Positions 1-7,718 of a stretch of 64,000 nucleotides of DNA are shown in pieces; position 1 is the stretch's first letter; each line of letters starts with the position of its first letter. Below the pieces are notes generated by a model. It was not told the DNA's origin. It made no database searches and saw only the letters and a list, made by a program, of their open reading frames with translations. The stretch covers positions 1 through 64,000 of the forward strand of contig DAOUGI010000112.1 of NCBI GenBank assembly GCA_034429215.1, read 5' to 3'. Position numbers and translations under genes: made by a program. The stretch comes from JAFGOG01 sp034429215 (lineage in GTDB: Bacteria > Chloroflexota > Anaerolineae > JAAYZQ01).

Positions 1-186
1 GCGATCGCTGCGGCGATTGCCTACCTGACCGGCGGGACTCCTGAGGAGACCGCGACCTACAACAACGGCAAGATCGACGTTCCCGCCAAGCCGTCGGTGG
101 TGGTGACGGTGGACAAGGACAACGTCAAGGCAGCGCTGATCGACTCGGGCTACTATGAGGCCAAAGAGTTCACCGGCTTGCCCTAA
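1..186 (+). CDS. sugar ABC transporter substrate-binding protein, C-terminal fragment
   Basis: The reading frame is open from base 1 and ends at the TAA at 184-186, so only the last 61 residues are in the window. It ends with a segment containing ...TYNNGKIDVPAKPSVVVTVD and ...DSGYYEAKEFTGLP. The fragment resembles the C-terminal lobe of periplasmic D-xylose/ribose-type binding proteins, and it sits directly before a CUT2-type ATPase and an XylH-like permease, the usual gene order of such operons. The product would bind sugar outside the membrane and deliver it to the permease. The sugar cannot be fixed from the fragment; a pentose such as xylose is the best guess from the neighbouring permease. 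Confidence 0.75.
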   Translation, partial: AIAAAIAYLTGGTPEETATYNNGKIDVPAKPSVVVTVDKDNVKAALIDSGYYEAKEFTGLP

Positions 187-204
187 GGTTCTGTGATTCG
201 TCAA

Positions 205-244
205 TGCAGGAATAGTGATGGACTGAGCCATCACTATTCCTGCA
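205..244 (+). terminator. 17-bp perfect stem-loop between binding protein and ATPase genes
   Basis: TGCAGGAATAGTGATGG (205-221) is followed by a 6-base loop and its exact reverse complement (228-244). It lies 18 bases after the binding-protein stop. No long T-run follows, so partial termination or 3'-end protection of the binding-protein mRNA is more likely than full termination. This is a common way for ABC operons to make more binding protein than ATPase. Confidence 0.7.
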
Positions 245-275
245 GTTCCTTGTTCAAAGGAGAATGGTGAGTCCT

Positions 276-1061
276 ATGACAGAAGCCACACCCGTCGTTG
301 AAATGCGGAATATCCGCAAGAGCTTTGCTGCCGTTCAGGCGCTGCGCGGGGTAGACCTGGTATTGCACCACGGTGAAGTTTTGGGGTTGGTCGGCGACAA
401 CGCCGCCGGCAAATCCACCTTGATGAAGGTCCTCAGTGGGGCCTACGTCCCTGACGAAGGAGAGATCCTCATCGAGGGAAAGAACGCTCACATGGCCGAT
501 GCCTTGGATGCCCGCCGCCTGGGCATCGAGATGGTCTACCAGGACTTGGCCCTGGCCAACAACCTCGACGTGACCGCCAACGTCTTCCTGGGACGAGAAG
601 CGATCGGCACCCATCTCGGTCCCTTCAGTGTCATGGACAGCCACCGCATGGAGCAAGAGGCAGCGCGTCTGCTCGATCGCTTAAAGATCGACATCCCCTC
701 TGTGCGTTTGCTGGTGGAAAGGCTGTCCGGCGGCCAGCGCCAGGCCGTGGCCATTGCCCGCGCCACAGCGTTCAACTCCAAGGTCATTATCATGGACGAG
801 CCCACCGCAGCCCTGAGCGTGGCGGCCATTACCAAGGTGCTTGACCTGGTGCGCGAGCTCAAGTCGCAGGGCGCCTCGATCATCATCATCAGCCACCGCC
901 TCGAAGATATCTACAGCGTGAGCGACCGGTTGATGGTTATGCGTCAGGGTCGCAAGGTTCGCGACGCCCGAATCGTTGGTGATATCGATGTGTTCCGCGA
1001 GCAGGTCGTGGCCTATATGATTGGCGCCCGTGACGACTTTGCCGATGCGGCGGTTGCCTGA
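276..1061 (+). CDS. sugar ABC transporter ATP-binding protein, single ABC domain
   Basis: This is the cytoplasmic ATPase that powers sugar import with the neighbouring permease. It is 261 residues from the ATG at 276 and has one ABC domain: Walker A GDNAAGKST (40-48), signature LSGGQ (150-154) and Walker B IIMDEP (D174, E175). XylG/RbsA proteins carry two fused ABC domains in about 500 residues; this is the one-domain form also seen in FrcA-type systems, which presumably works as a homodimer. GGAG at 259-262 is 13 bases from ATG 276 and 4 bases from an in-frame GTG at 267; an in-frame ATG at 264 is also possible. I chose 276 because family members start with a similar MTE...VEMRNI segment, but the start is uncertain. 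The permease start follows 20 bases after the stop. Confidence 0.9.
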   Translation: MTEATPVVEMRNIRKSFAAVQALRGVDLVLHHGEVLGLVGDNAAGKSTLMKVLSGAYVPDEGEILIEGKNAHMADALDARRLGIEMVYQDLALANNLDVTANVFLGREAIGTHLGPFSVMDSHRMEQEAARLLDRLKIDIPSVRLLVERLSGGQRQAVAIARATAFNSKVIIMDEPTAALSVAAITKVLDLVRELKSQGASIIIISHRLEDIYSVSDRLMVMRQGRKVRDARIVGDIDVFREQVVAYMIGARDDFADAAVA

Positions 1062-1081
1062 TCTCTGCGGGGAGGCTTGAC

Positions 1082-2263
1082 ATGAGTTTCAGAGAAATAC
1101 TAAAGGCTCAACGGCACAATGTTCGTGATTACGGCATGTATATCGCCTTTGTCGTGATCGTGATCTTTTTCACCATCGCCACCAAAGGCCTCTTTGTTTC
1201 GTCCAGAAACATCGGTAACCTGGTGAACGCCACCAGCTACATCGCCGTATTGGCAGTCGGCATGACCCTGGTCATCGTCATCCGCCATATCGACCTGTCG
1301 GTCGGCTACCTCGCCGGCGCCCTCGGCGCGGTTGCGGCGATCTCGCTCAAATACTGGGAGCTGCCTGTAGGGGTTACCATACCGATTGTGCTGGCGCTTG
1401 GCGTTGTCGCCGGGCTGGTAACCGCCTTTCTGGTGGCGCAGATGAAAATCCCGGCCTTTGTGGCCACCCTTGCCGGATGGCTGTTCTATCAGGGACTCTT
1501 GCAGTTGGTGACCAGAGGCACAGGCACGATTATCATCGAGAACGAGGCGTTCAACGCTCTGGGCAACGGCTTTATTCCCGACATCCCCGGCCTTGGGTTC
1601 TTGCCGGGAGTTCACAAAGTGACACTGCTCCTCGGCCTTCTGGCCATCGCCTTGTACATCAGAGGCGAGATCAGCAGCCGCAGAAAGACCCAGGGCTACA
1701 ACTTTGAAGTTCTGCCCACAAACCTGTTCATTGTCAAACTAGTGTTCGTGTCGGCGGTAATTGCCGGCATCACTTGGGTGCTGGCAGGCTACCAGGGTCT
1801 CTCCTGGGCCGCGGTGGTCCTGTTGCTCGTGGTTTTGCTCTATTCCTACATCACGACCAGAACAGTAATCGGCAGGCATATCTATGCCGTCGGCGGAAAT
1901 CCGGAGGCGGCTCAGCTCAACGGCATCAGCGTCAAGAACATCACCTTTGTGGTTTTTGCCTCGATGGGCCTGCTTACCGCTGTGGCGGGCATCCTCTACT
2001 CTTCCTGGCTGCGGTCGGCCACAACGATCGCCGGAAGGGGTATGGAATTGGATGCCATCGCCGCCGCTTTTGTCGGCGGTGTGGCCGTGGCCGGCGGCGT
2101 CGGCAGGGTTACCGGCTCGATCCTCGGCGCCTTGGTCATGGCATCGTTGACGAACGGCATGAACCTCATGGGCGTGGACCTGTCCATCCAGTATATGGTC
2201 AGGGCTTTCGTGCTTGCTGCCGCTGTCGTATTTGACGTAGCAACCCGGAAGGCAGCAAAATAA
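1082..2263 (+). CDS. xylH: sugar ABC transporter permease, XylH-like
   Basis: This integral membrane permease forms the sugar channel of the ABC importer. It is 393 residues, the typical length for the XylH branch, which is longer than RbsC (about 320) because of an extra central stretch, here residues about 190-225 (RGEISSRRKTQGYNFEVLPT). Many hydrophobic segments are visible, along with the family stretch NPEAAQLNGISVKNITFVVF and the C-terminal Gly/Ala-rich AIAAAFVGGVAVAGGVG. GGGGAGG lies about 5 bases before the ATG. It is the last gene of the operon and is followed by a terminator at 2381-2409. D-xylose is the likely substrate by family, not proven. Confidence 0.9.
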   Translation: MSFREILKAQRHNVRDYGMYIAFVVIVIFFTIATKGLFVSSRNIGNLVNATSYIAVLAVGMTLVIVIRHIDLSVGYLAGALGAVAAISLKYWELPVGVTIPIVLALGVVAGLVTAFLVAQMKIPAFVATLAGWLFYQGLLQLVTRGTGTIIIENEAFNALGNGFIPDIPGLGFLPGVHKVTLLLGLLAIALYIRGEISSRRKTQGYNFEVLPTNLFIVKLVFVSAVIAGITWVLAGYQGLSWAAVVLLLVVLLYSYITTRTVIGRHIYAVGGNPEAAQLNGISVKNITFVVFASMGLLTAVAGILYSSWLRSATTIAGRGMELDAIAAAFVGGVAVAGGVGRVTGSILGALVMASLTNGMNLMGVDLSIQYMVRAFVLAAAVVFDVATRKAAK

Positions 2264-2380
2264 GGCCGAATGCCTGTCGCCAACAAGCAGGCACGAAATC
2301 GTCATCTATGCCGGCTTGAGCCTGCCTGGATCCGGGCTCTACCTTTTCTGGTCCAGGGGGCTTTTCCGTCGTCCTCGTAG

Positions 2381-2409
2381 CATCGACCCACTCAACGGGT
2401 GGGTCGATG
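2381..2409 (+). terminator. Rho-independent terminator after the sugar ABC operon
   Basis: CATCGACCCA (2381-2390) pairs with TGGGTCGATG (2400-2409) across a 9-base loop and is followed by TTTCTGTTT. It lies 118 bases downstream of the permease stop. The 348-base gene-free stretch 2264-2611 holds this terminator and the promoter at 2463-2491; I see nothing else in it. Confidence 0.8.
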
Positions 2410-2462
2410 TTTCTGTTTGCCATAGAGGGATTCCGATCGGTGGCTGGCAGAGAAATGCTGCC

Positions 2463-2491
2463 TTGACAAAAACTAATTCTGGCTGCATAAT
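2463..2491 (+). promoter_or_regulatory. sigma-70-type promoter for the AAA+/TPR unit
   Basis: A perfect -35 TTGACA (2463-2468) is separated by 17 bases from -10 CATAAT (2486-2491). The predicted start is near 2498, giving a leader of about 115 bases before the ATG at 2612. The leader contains no obvious riboswitch that I can recognise. Confidence 0.7.
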
Positions 2492-2611
2492 ATGGGCAAC
2501 GCCGGACCTGTGTCCCGAACCATGTTGTCCAACTGAAATTCAGGGTACCACTGCTAAAGCTTGGCATGAGTCTATTCTGAGTAGGCAATCTGGTGTTCAA
2601 GGGAGGAACGC

Positions 2612-3100
2612 ATGAGCTTGCCACAAGAAGACGATCTGCTCTCCCCATCGCTGGAAGCCGCCCCGGAGCGCAGCTCCAGCCCGCCCTGGCCGCTCAGCCG
2701 CCAGTTGTGGGTGGCTTTTTTGGGTGGTACCCTGGCCGTCACCGGCCTGGCTTACCTCAACAGCCGGCGGCTCAACGCCGGCCGGCGCGTCTGCCTGAAC
2801 ATCCTGGCCGTCGGCGCGGCAGCCCTGCTGATCACATTGGCAGTTGACCTCTTAATGGGCGCTTATCTGCAATCCGAGGCGACGCCGGTGGCGGCCCCTC
2901 TTGCCCGTTACGCCAACCGTGCGGTTGCCCTGGTCGCCTACTTGGTCCTTGGGCGGATGCAGCGCTCGGCTGATCGGATTTACCGGTTCCAAGGTGGCGA
3001 ATACGACCCGGGGTGGGTGGACTTGACAGGCATAACCATCGGACTCGGCGGGCTCCAGTTCGTCTTGACCCTCATCGTTTTGAGCCTCGTGATCCTTTGA
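2612..3100 (+). CDS. hypothetical membrane protein, first gene of AAA+/TPR unit
   Basis: I do not recognise a named family. The product is 162 residues with a polar Pro/Ser-rich N terminus (1-32) and about four hydrophobic segments at roughly 33-50, 63-84, 101-115 and 142-162, so it is predicted to be a small inner-membrane protein. The loop 116-140 is charged (RSADRIYRFQGGEYDPGW). GGGAGGA is placed about 5 bases before the ATG. The next gene starts 13 bases after the stop, so it is co-transcribed with a membrane-anchored TPR protein and a TPR-AAA+ ATPase. Its partners suggest a membrane scaffold for that ATPase; this is inference. Confidence 0.7.
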   Translation: MSLPQEDDLLSPSLEAAPERSSSPPWPLSRQLWVAFLGGTLAVTGLAYLNSRRLNAGRRVCLNILAVGAAALLITLAVDLLMGAYLQSEATPVAAPLARYANRAVALVAYLVLGRMQRSADRIYRFQGGEYDPGWVDLTGITIGLGGLQFVLTLIVLSLVIL

Positions 3101-3113
3101 TAGGAGGTTAGCC

Positions 3114-4004
3114 TTGACCGAAGAAACCGTGGCCGCCGATCGGATCATGACTCTGGCGCGCCACTACCTGGAGATCGACAGGCCGCAGCAGGCGCTGGAC
3201 GCACTCCAGTCCCCGGCTCCAGGCCTGCTCGATGATCCCTGGTTCTGGCTGCTCCGCGGCTGGGCCTATTACGATCTGGACCGGCGGCCAGAGGCGATGC
3301 AGGCGATCCGGAAGGGGTTGGCCGTGGCCACTGAGCACCCGAACCTGCTCTTCCTGCTGTCCCTTTGCGAGGAAAGAACCGGCAATCTGGTGGCGGCCGA
3401 GCAGGCCATTTTGCGCGCTCTGCGGCAGCAGCCCGAAAACAGCCACATGCTGTGCTTCTATGCCCGCATCCTGGCCCAAGGAGACCAGCTTCCCAAGGCC
3501 GAGCGCGTGCTCGATCGTGCTCGGCAGCAGGACCCAGACGAGCCCGATGTGCAGCGCACGGCGGCGCTTTTGTCCTACCTTCGCGGCGACGACCGCCGGG
3601 CTGCCAAGATCAGCCGCGAGTCGCTGCGCGATGATCCGGACGATGTCCGCAGCCGCCACGCTCTGGGCGCGGCGTTGCTGAGGCAGGGGCGTGTGACCGA
3701 AGCAGATCGCCATCTGAAGGAAGCGGCCCGCTTGGAGCCCGAGCAGAAAGCCTTTGTCAGCTCGGCTCGGGCCGGCCGGTTGGCCGCGCACTGGCTGCTG
3801 TTGCCCCTCCGCCCCCTCTATCGAATCGGCACTGTTGGAGTCTGGTTCGGCGCCATCGCCATCATTTTTTTTCTGACGGCGGCAGGGCTTGATGCCGTCG
3901 CCAAGTGGTTCGCTATCACCTATTTTGCCCTGTGTGTCTACAGCTGGGTGGTGCCCCCCTTAATTAAATGGTGGTACCGCCGCCGCTATGGAGGGTTTGA
4001 ATGA
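3114..4004 (+). CDS. membrane-anchored TPR-repeat protein
   Basis: The product is 296 residues starting at TTG 3114, chosen because TAGGAGGT (3101-3108) sits just upstream. Residues about 10-215 form tandem TPR-like helical pairs (ALDALQ..., AMQAIRKGLA..., AAEQAILRAL..., KAERVLDRAR..., ADRHLKEAAR). The C terminus has two predicted transmembrane segments (about 242-260 and 263-283) and ends in a basic tail (KWWYRRRYGGFE). The TPR part would therefore face one side of the membrane as a protein-binding platform. The stop overlaps the ATG of the next gene (ATGA at 4001-4004), which points to translational coupling with the AAA+ ATPase. The specific function is unknown. Confidence 0.8.
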   Translation: MTEETVAADRIMTLARHYLEIDRPQQALDALQSPAPGLLDDPWFWLLRGWAYYDLDRRPEAMQAIRKGLAVATEHPNLLFLLSLCEERTGNLVAAEQAILRALRQQPENSHMLCFYARILAQGDQLPKAERVLDRARQQDPDEPDVQRTAALLSYLRGDDRRAAKISRESLRDDPDDVRSRHALGAALLRQGRVTEADRHLKEAARLEPEQKAFVSSARAGRLAAHWLLLPLRPLYRIGTVGVWFGAIAIIFFLTAAGLDAVAKWFAITYFALCVYSWVVPPLIKWWYRRRYGGFE

Positions 4005-5257
4005 GTGCGACACGGATCGAGGCTTTGCGCCAGGCGCTGGCGCTTTCCCCCGATAATCACCCCCTCCGCCAGATGCTGGCCGAGACCCTGCAGGTCGATG
4101 GTCAGGCCGAGGCGGCCCTGCTTGAATATGCCTGCTTGGTTGAGGCCGGCGCACTGGACGGCGCGTCGCTGGTGGCGGTCGGCGGGCTGGCTGTGACCGT
4201 GGGTCGTTTGGATCTGGCTGCCCGCTGCCTCGACGATGCCGTCAAGGCCGGTATGATCGAAGGGGTGGCTGCCCTGCGGGCCAGCATCGACCAGAAAATG
4301 GAGGAGCAGGGGTACGTGCGCATCGCCGCTCTCCCGGACGGTGATGGCTCCGCTGTGAGCCACGACCTGGAGAAACTTGCCGAGATTACCTTTGCCGACG
4401 TGGGTGGACTGGACGACGTCAAGAAGGTAATCCACAAAGTGATCATCCTTCCTTATCTGCGCCCCGACGTCTACCGGCGTTACGGGCGCCGGCCGGGAGG
4501 TGGGGTCTTGCTGTATGGCCCGCCTGGCTGCGGCAAGACTATGCTGGCGCGGGCGACGGCTGGGGAGTGCAAGCTGCCCTTTGTCAACGTCCGGATCGAA
4601 AACATCCTGGATCCGTACATCGGCGTGAGCGAGCGCAACCTGCATGACGCCTTTGAGGCGGCGCGCTCTTATTCGCCGTGCGTTCTATTCCTGGACGAGC
4701 TCGATGCGATCGGCTTTGCCCGCCGCAAGCGCAGCTCGTCGGTCGGACAGACGTTGGTCGACCAGCTGTTGCAGGAGCTTGATGCAATTGGGTCCGACAA
4801 CCGCTCGCTGCTGGTGCTGGCGGCAACCAACGCTCCATGGGATGTCGACGACGCACTGCTGCGCCCCGGCCGCTTTGACCGGCGCATCTTTGTGCCGCCG
4901 CCCGACGAGCCCGCCCGCCGCGAGATCTTGGCTATCACTACCCGCGGCGTGCACGCCGCGTCGCTCGACCTGGGCCGGATCGCCGGCCGGACGCCGCTCT
5001 TCAGCGGGGCCGATCTGAAGGCCTTGGTGGAGCGGGCGATCGACGCCGTGATCGACGAGGCCCTCGAGAGCGCAACAGAGCCGCCGCTGACGACCGCTCA
5101 CCTGGAGCGTGCCCTCAACGCTGTGCGGCCGACCACCTTTGAGTGGCTGGCGCGGGCCCAGAACTATATCGAGTTCGCCAACGAGGATCAGCGATACGAC
5201 GAAATAGCCAAGTTCTTGCAGTCCAGCGAGGCCCACAAGTATCGGCGTAAGGAATAG
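4001..5257 (+). CDS. TPR-AAA+ ATPase (classic-clade, Cdc48/Vps4-like)
   Basis: This 418-residue protein has an N-terminal TPR-like helical domain (about 5-105) and one AAA+ module (about 125-380). Visible motifs are Walker A GPPGCGKT (173-180), Walker B LFLDELD (229-235), a sensor-1 AATNAPWD stretch and the second-region RPGRFDRR with arginine-finger candidates (about 288-296). FADVGGLDDVKK before the ATPase core is typical of classic AAA proteins such as Cdc48, FtsH and Vps4. There is no protease domain or HEXXH, so it should remodel or unfold proteins rather than degrade them. It is coupled by a 4-base overlap to the membrane-anchored TPR protein; the shared TPR elements suggest a membrane-tethered remodelling complex. 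Bacterial single-domain members of this type with TPR N domains are poorly characterised. Confidence 0.85.
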   Translation: MSATRIEALRQALALSPDNHPLRQMLAETLQVDGQAEAALLEYACLVEAGALDGASLVAVGGLAVTVGRLDLAARCLDDAVKAGMIEGVAALRASIDQKMEEQGYVRIAALPDGDGSAVSHDLEKLAEITFADVGGLDDVKKVIHKVIILPYLRPDVYRRYGRRPGGGVLLYGPPGCGKTMLARATAGECKLPFVNVRIENILDPYIGVSERNLHDAFEAARSYSPCVLFLDELDAIGFARRKRSSSVGQTLVDQLLQELDAIGSDNRSLLVLAATNAPWDVDDALLRPGRFDRRIFVPPPDEPARREILAITTRGVHAASLDLGRIAGRTPLFSGADLKALVERAIDAVIDEALESATEPPLTTAHLERALNAVRPTTFEWLARAQNYIEFANEDQRYDEIAKFLQSSEAHKYRRKE

Positions 5258-5366
5258 CTGCTGCAGGAGAAAAGACGGCTTTCCTGCATGTGGGCAAGAT
5301 CAGTTCGCGCACTCTAGCCGGCCGGTATGCAGGACAAAAACAACCAATATAGGAGATGCACACACG

Positions 5367-6353
5367 ATGACAACGATCATAGGATCTGCTTTGCCCAACC
5401 TTCCCTGGCAGGAGAGACCGGAAAACTGCGGCGACGTGGTGTGGAGATCGAGCCGCAACCCGATCATCCCGCGCGATCTGCTCCCCTGCTCGAACAGTAT
5501 CTTTAACAGCGCCGTCGTCCCGTTTGGGAACGGATTCGCCGGGGTCTTTCGTGTGGACAACAAGAAACGTGAGATGCGTATCCATAGCGGCAAGAGTGAG
5601 AATGGGGTAGATTGGGAGATAGCCCAAGAATCTATTGGCTTGGTCACCGACGTTGCCGAATACAAGCAGTTCGAATACAACTATGATCCTCGCGTGTGCT
5701 GGATTGAAGACCGGTACTATGTGACTTGGTGCAACGGCTATCACGGCCCGACCATCGGCGTCGGGTATACCTACGATTTTGAAACATTCTACCAGCTAGA
5801 GAACGCTTTCCTGCCCTACAACCGGAATGGTGTCCTGTTCCCAAGAAAGATCAACGGCAAGTACGCCATGCTGAGCCGTCCCAGCGACACGGGCCACACG
5901 CCCTTTGGCGACATCTTTTACAGTGCGAGCCCGGATATGTGTCACTGGGGATGCCACCGCCACGTGATGAGCCCTACGCACCGGTGGGGCTGGCAAAGTA
6001 CCAAGATCGGCGCCGGCCCGACGCCCATCGAAACGACGGCAGGCTGGCTTTTATTCTACCATGGGGTCCTGACCTCGTGCAACGGCTTTGTGTATAGCAT
6101 GGGGGCGGCACTGTTGGATCTCGACGAGCCGTGGAAGGTCCTTTACCGGACGATGCCCTACTTGCTGGCGCCTTGGATGCCGTACGAGTGTGTGGGCGAT
6201 ACGCCTAATGTCGTCTTTCCCTGCGCTGCCTTGACCGATGCGCCTACCGGACGCATCGCAATCTATTACGGGGCTGCCGATACTGTCACTTGCCTGGCAT
6301 ATACTCAGGTGGATGAGCTGATTGAGGTTGTCAAGGTGAATTCGGCAGTCTGA
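5367..6353 (+). CDS. glycoside hydrolase family 130 protein, beta-mannoside phosphorylase-like
   Basis: GH130 enzymes mostly phosphorolyse terminal beta-mannosides to mannose 1-phosphate. The 328-residue product shows the five-bladed-propeller family pattern: SRNPIIPR near residue 29, the YDPRV motif with the conserved Asp at 107, then VLFPRKINGKYAMLSRP, a KIGAGPTPIET segment and a C-terminal IAIYYGAADT...A motif. Its length matches GH130 subfamily members. There is no signal peptide, so it is cytoplasmic. AGGAG lies about 13 bases upstream of the ATG. It is separated from the AAA+ unit by 109 bases that contain a weak stem (TGCAGGA/TCCTGCA, 5262-5288). Whether the acceptor is glucose, mannose or a chitobiose unit cannot be told here. 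The GH2 beta-mannosidase 29 kb downstream would fit a mannoside pathway. Confidence 0.85.
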   Translation: MTTIIGSALPNLPWQERPENCGDVVWRSSRNPIIPRDLLPCSNSIFNSAVVPFGNGFAGVFRVDNKKREMRIHSGKSENGVDWEIAQESIGLVTDVAEYKQFEYNYDPRVCWIEDRYYVTWCNGYHGPTIGVGYTYDFETFYQLENAFLPYNRNGVLFPRKINGKYAMLSRPSDTGHTPFGDIFYSASPDMCHWGCHRHVMSPTHRWGWQSTKIGAGPTPIETTAGWLLFYHGVLTSCNGFVYSMGAALLDLDEPWKVLYRTMPYLLAPWMPYECVGDTPNVVFPCAALTDAPTGRIAIYYGAADTVTCLAYTQVDELIEVVKVNSAV

Positions 6354-6575
6354 TTCTGCTGTTCCTCGATCCTCTGACGGTGCGGTTCCACCTGATCAAC
6401 GCCATCGCCAAGCTGGGTGCCGCTTACCGCTGCGAGGCGGCAGTACTGACCTGACGACCCTCCTGGTAGTTTGGCCCCAGCGGCGCCGCTCGTGCACTGC
6501 CGGCAGGCGGCCATGCCGTTTCCCCAAATGGCCATGTTGTGGTATAATATCTCTCAGACAAAGAGGCACCTGCCC

Positions 6576-6604
6576 TTGCAAGAATGGAACATCTGTGCTA
6601 TTAT
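6576..6604 (+). promoter_or_regulatory. promoter for a probably leaderless rusA mRNA
   Basis: TTGCAA (6576-6581), 17 bases, TATTAT (6599-6604). The predicted transcription start falls at about 6611, exactly on the ATG that gives the expected RusA N terminus. No Shine-Dalgarno sequence precedes that ATG. A second TATAAT at 6543-6548 lies upstream with only a poor -35. Confidence 0.5.
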
Positions 6605-6610
6605 TTGGGC

Positions 6611-7069
6611 ATGGGCACAAATGACACACTCCGGGCGCGGTTTGAGCTGCCGCTCCCGCCTGGTATCAACCAGCAATATGCCACGGTTGGAACCCGGCGG
6701 GTGCTAAGCAAGGAGAGCCGCCACTATAAGAAAGAGGTGGGCAGGGCCATCCGGCGCCTTCGGGCAGATGGAACGATCCCGAGTGCATTGGTCGTCGCTC
6801 TGCGGCAGGGGTTTGTCGGGCTGTTCATCGACTTTTACTTCGAGACGCCCCTGCGCCGTGATCTGGACGGTGGGCTCAAAATCGCCCAAGATGCGATCTG
6901 CGAGGCCCTGGATATGAATGACAACCGGGTCGTAGACGTGCACCTGGTCAAGCGGATTGACCCGCTTCGACCTCACATCGAGGTCGAGCTGGAGGCGATC
7001 CCGACGTGGGAGTTTGCCGCCGAGCACATCTACCTCCCGGCCCCCTCAGAAGGTGAGGGTGCAGGGTAG
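6611..7069 (+). CDS. RusA-family Holliday junction endodeoxyribonuclease
   Basis: RusA-type nucleases cut four-way DNA junctions as dimers. From ATG 6611 the product is 152 residues; an in-frame ATG at 6584 would add nine residues (MEHLCYYLG) that do not look family-like. The segment RRDLDGGLKIAQDAICEALD followed by NDNRVVDV matches the family core, where several Asp residues bind magnesium, and the N-terminal LPLPPGINQQY resembles the family's 'PPS.N..Y' start. No ribosome-binding site is visible, consistent with leaderless translation from the promoter at 6576-6604. The last codons (PAPSEGEGAG) run into a low-complexity repeat that also covers the start of the next gene, so the C-terminal tail may be altered. 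RusA genes are often phage-derived, but no other phage genes are near. Confidence 0.85.
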   Translation: MGTNDTLRARFELPLPPGINQQYATVGTRRVLSKESRHYKKEVGRAIRRLRADGTIPSALVVALRQGFVGLFIDFYFETPLRRDLDGGLKIAQDAICEALDMNDNRVVDVHLVKRIDPLRPHIEVELEAIPTWEFAAEHIYLPAPSEGEGAG

Positions 7070-7130
7070 ATAACTCCCCCTCTTGGGAGACCGCTGTGCA
7101 GTGCAACCCGAAGGGGGGCAGGGCAGGGGA
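7040..7130 (+). repeat. dispersed hairpin repeat, copy 1
   Basis: The core GGGAGACCGCTGTGCAGTGC (7085-7104) is shared, with 21 of 23 bases matching over 7085-7107, with the minus strand at 48250-48228. Both copies are flanked by G-rich 'CAGGG...GGGG' and C-rich 'CTCCCCCTC' segments that can fold. This copy spans the end of the rusA-like gene and the apparent start of the TrmO-like gene. Boundaries are approximate. Confidence 0.5.
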
Positions 7131-7718
7131 GGACCCAAAATCGAAAATCGTGCAGATCCCCCCCTTCCGAGGGATGGGACAAAATCCAAAATCGAGGTGC
7201 AGTCCATCGGCAGGGTTGCCCACGGCCGCTCCTGGCCGCCCGACGACGAGCGCTGGGAGGATCTAGAGTCCGAGATCGAGATCGACCCGGTATGGGCCGA
7301 GGCTTTGGACGGCCTCGAGGGCTTTTCCCATGTTTGGGTAGTGTGGTGTCTAGACCGGTCGCCCGCCGGTGACGCCCTCGATACCTTGCGCGTCCACCCC
7401 CAGGGCCGGCAGGAGGTACCGGAAGTGGGCCTTTTCGCCACTCGCTCGCCGCGGCGCCCAAATCCGATTGCTATCACCGCCGTGCGCCTGTTGGAGCGCC
7501 GGGGTAATCGCCTGTACGTCCTGGGCTTGGATGCTTGCGTCGGCAGCCCGGTCCTCGACTTGAAGCCCTACTTGCGGCGCGGTGACCTGATCCCCGACGC
7601 CACCACGGCCGCCTGGTTGGAGCGCCTGTGGCAAATCCAAGATGAAGAACGTGGCAAGTTGATAGCCGATAGCTGTAAGGAGGTATATGGTGCCAAAGTT
7701 CAAGATCGTTTTAAGTGA
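7083..7718 (+). CDS. TrmO-like tRNA (adenine37-N6)-methyltransferase (TsaA/UPF0066 family)
   Basis: TrmO uses S-adenosylmethionine to methylate N6-threonylcarbamoyl-adenosine 37 in tRNA. The family signature is clear: IGRVAHGRS near residue 42, LEGFSHVWVVWCLD near 97, and FATRSPRRPNPIAITAVRLLE near 137, which in the family forms the beta-barrel and SAM site. The open frame starts at TTG 7083, but residues 1-36 are encoded by repeat-like sequence and have no homologous look. Conserved sequence begins at about 7191 (KIEVQSIGRV), and a GTG at 7197 is the nearest alternative start. No good ribosome-binding site supports any start. The last 32 bases overlap the following metallophosphoesterase gene, whose ribosome-binding site lies inside this coding region. 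Confidence 0.8.
   Translation: MGDRCAVQPEGGQGRGGPKIENRADPPLPRDGTKSKIEVQSIGRVAHGRSWPPDDERWEDLESEIEIDPVWAEALDGLEGFSHVWVVWCLDRSPAGDALDTLRVHPQGRQEVPEVGLFATRSPRRPNPIAITAVRLLERRGNRLYVLGLDACVGSPVLDLKPYLRRGDLIPDATTAAWLERLWQIQDEERGKLIADSCKEVYGAKVQDRFK

Noticed and set aside
6541..6548. TATAAT at 6543-6548 as the main rusA promoter
   Set aside because: The -35 region at the right distance is poor; the TTGCAA-17-TATTAT promoter nearer the start fits better.
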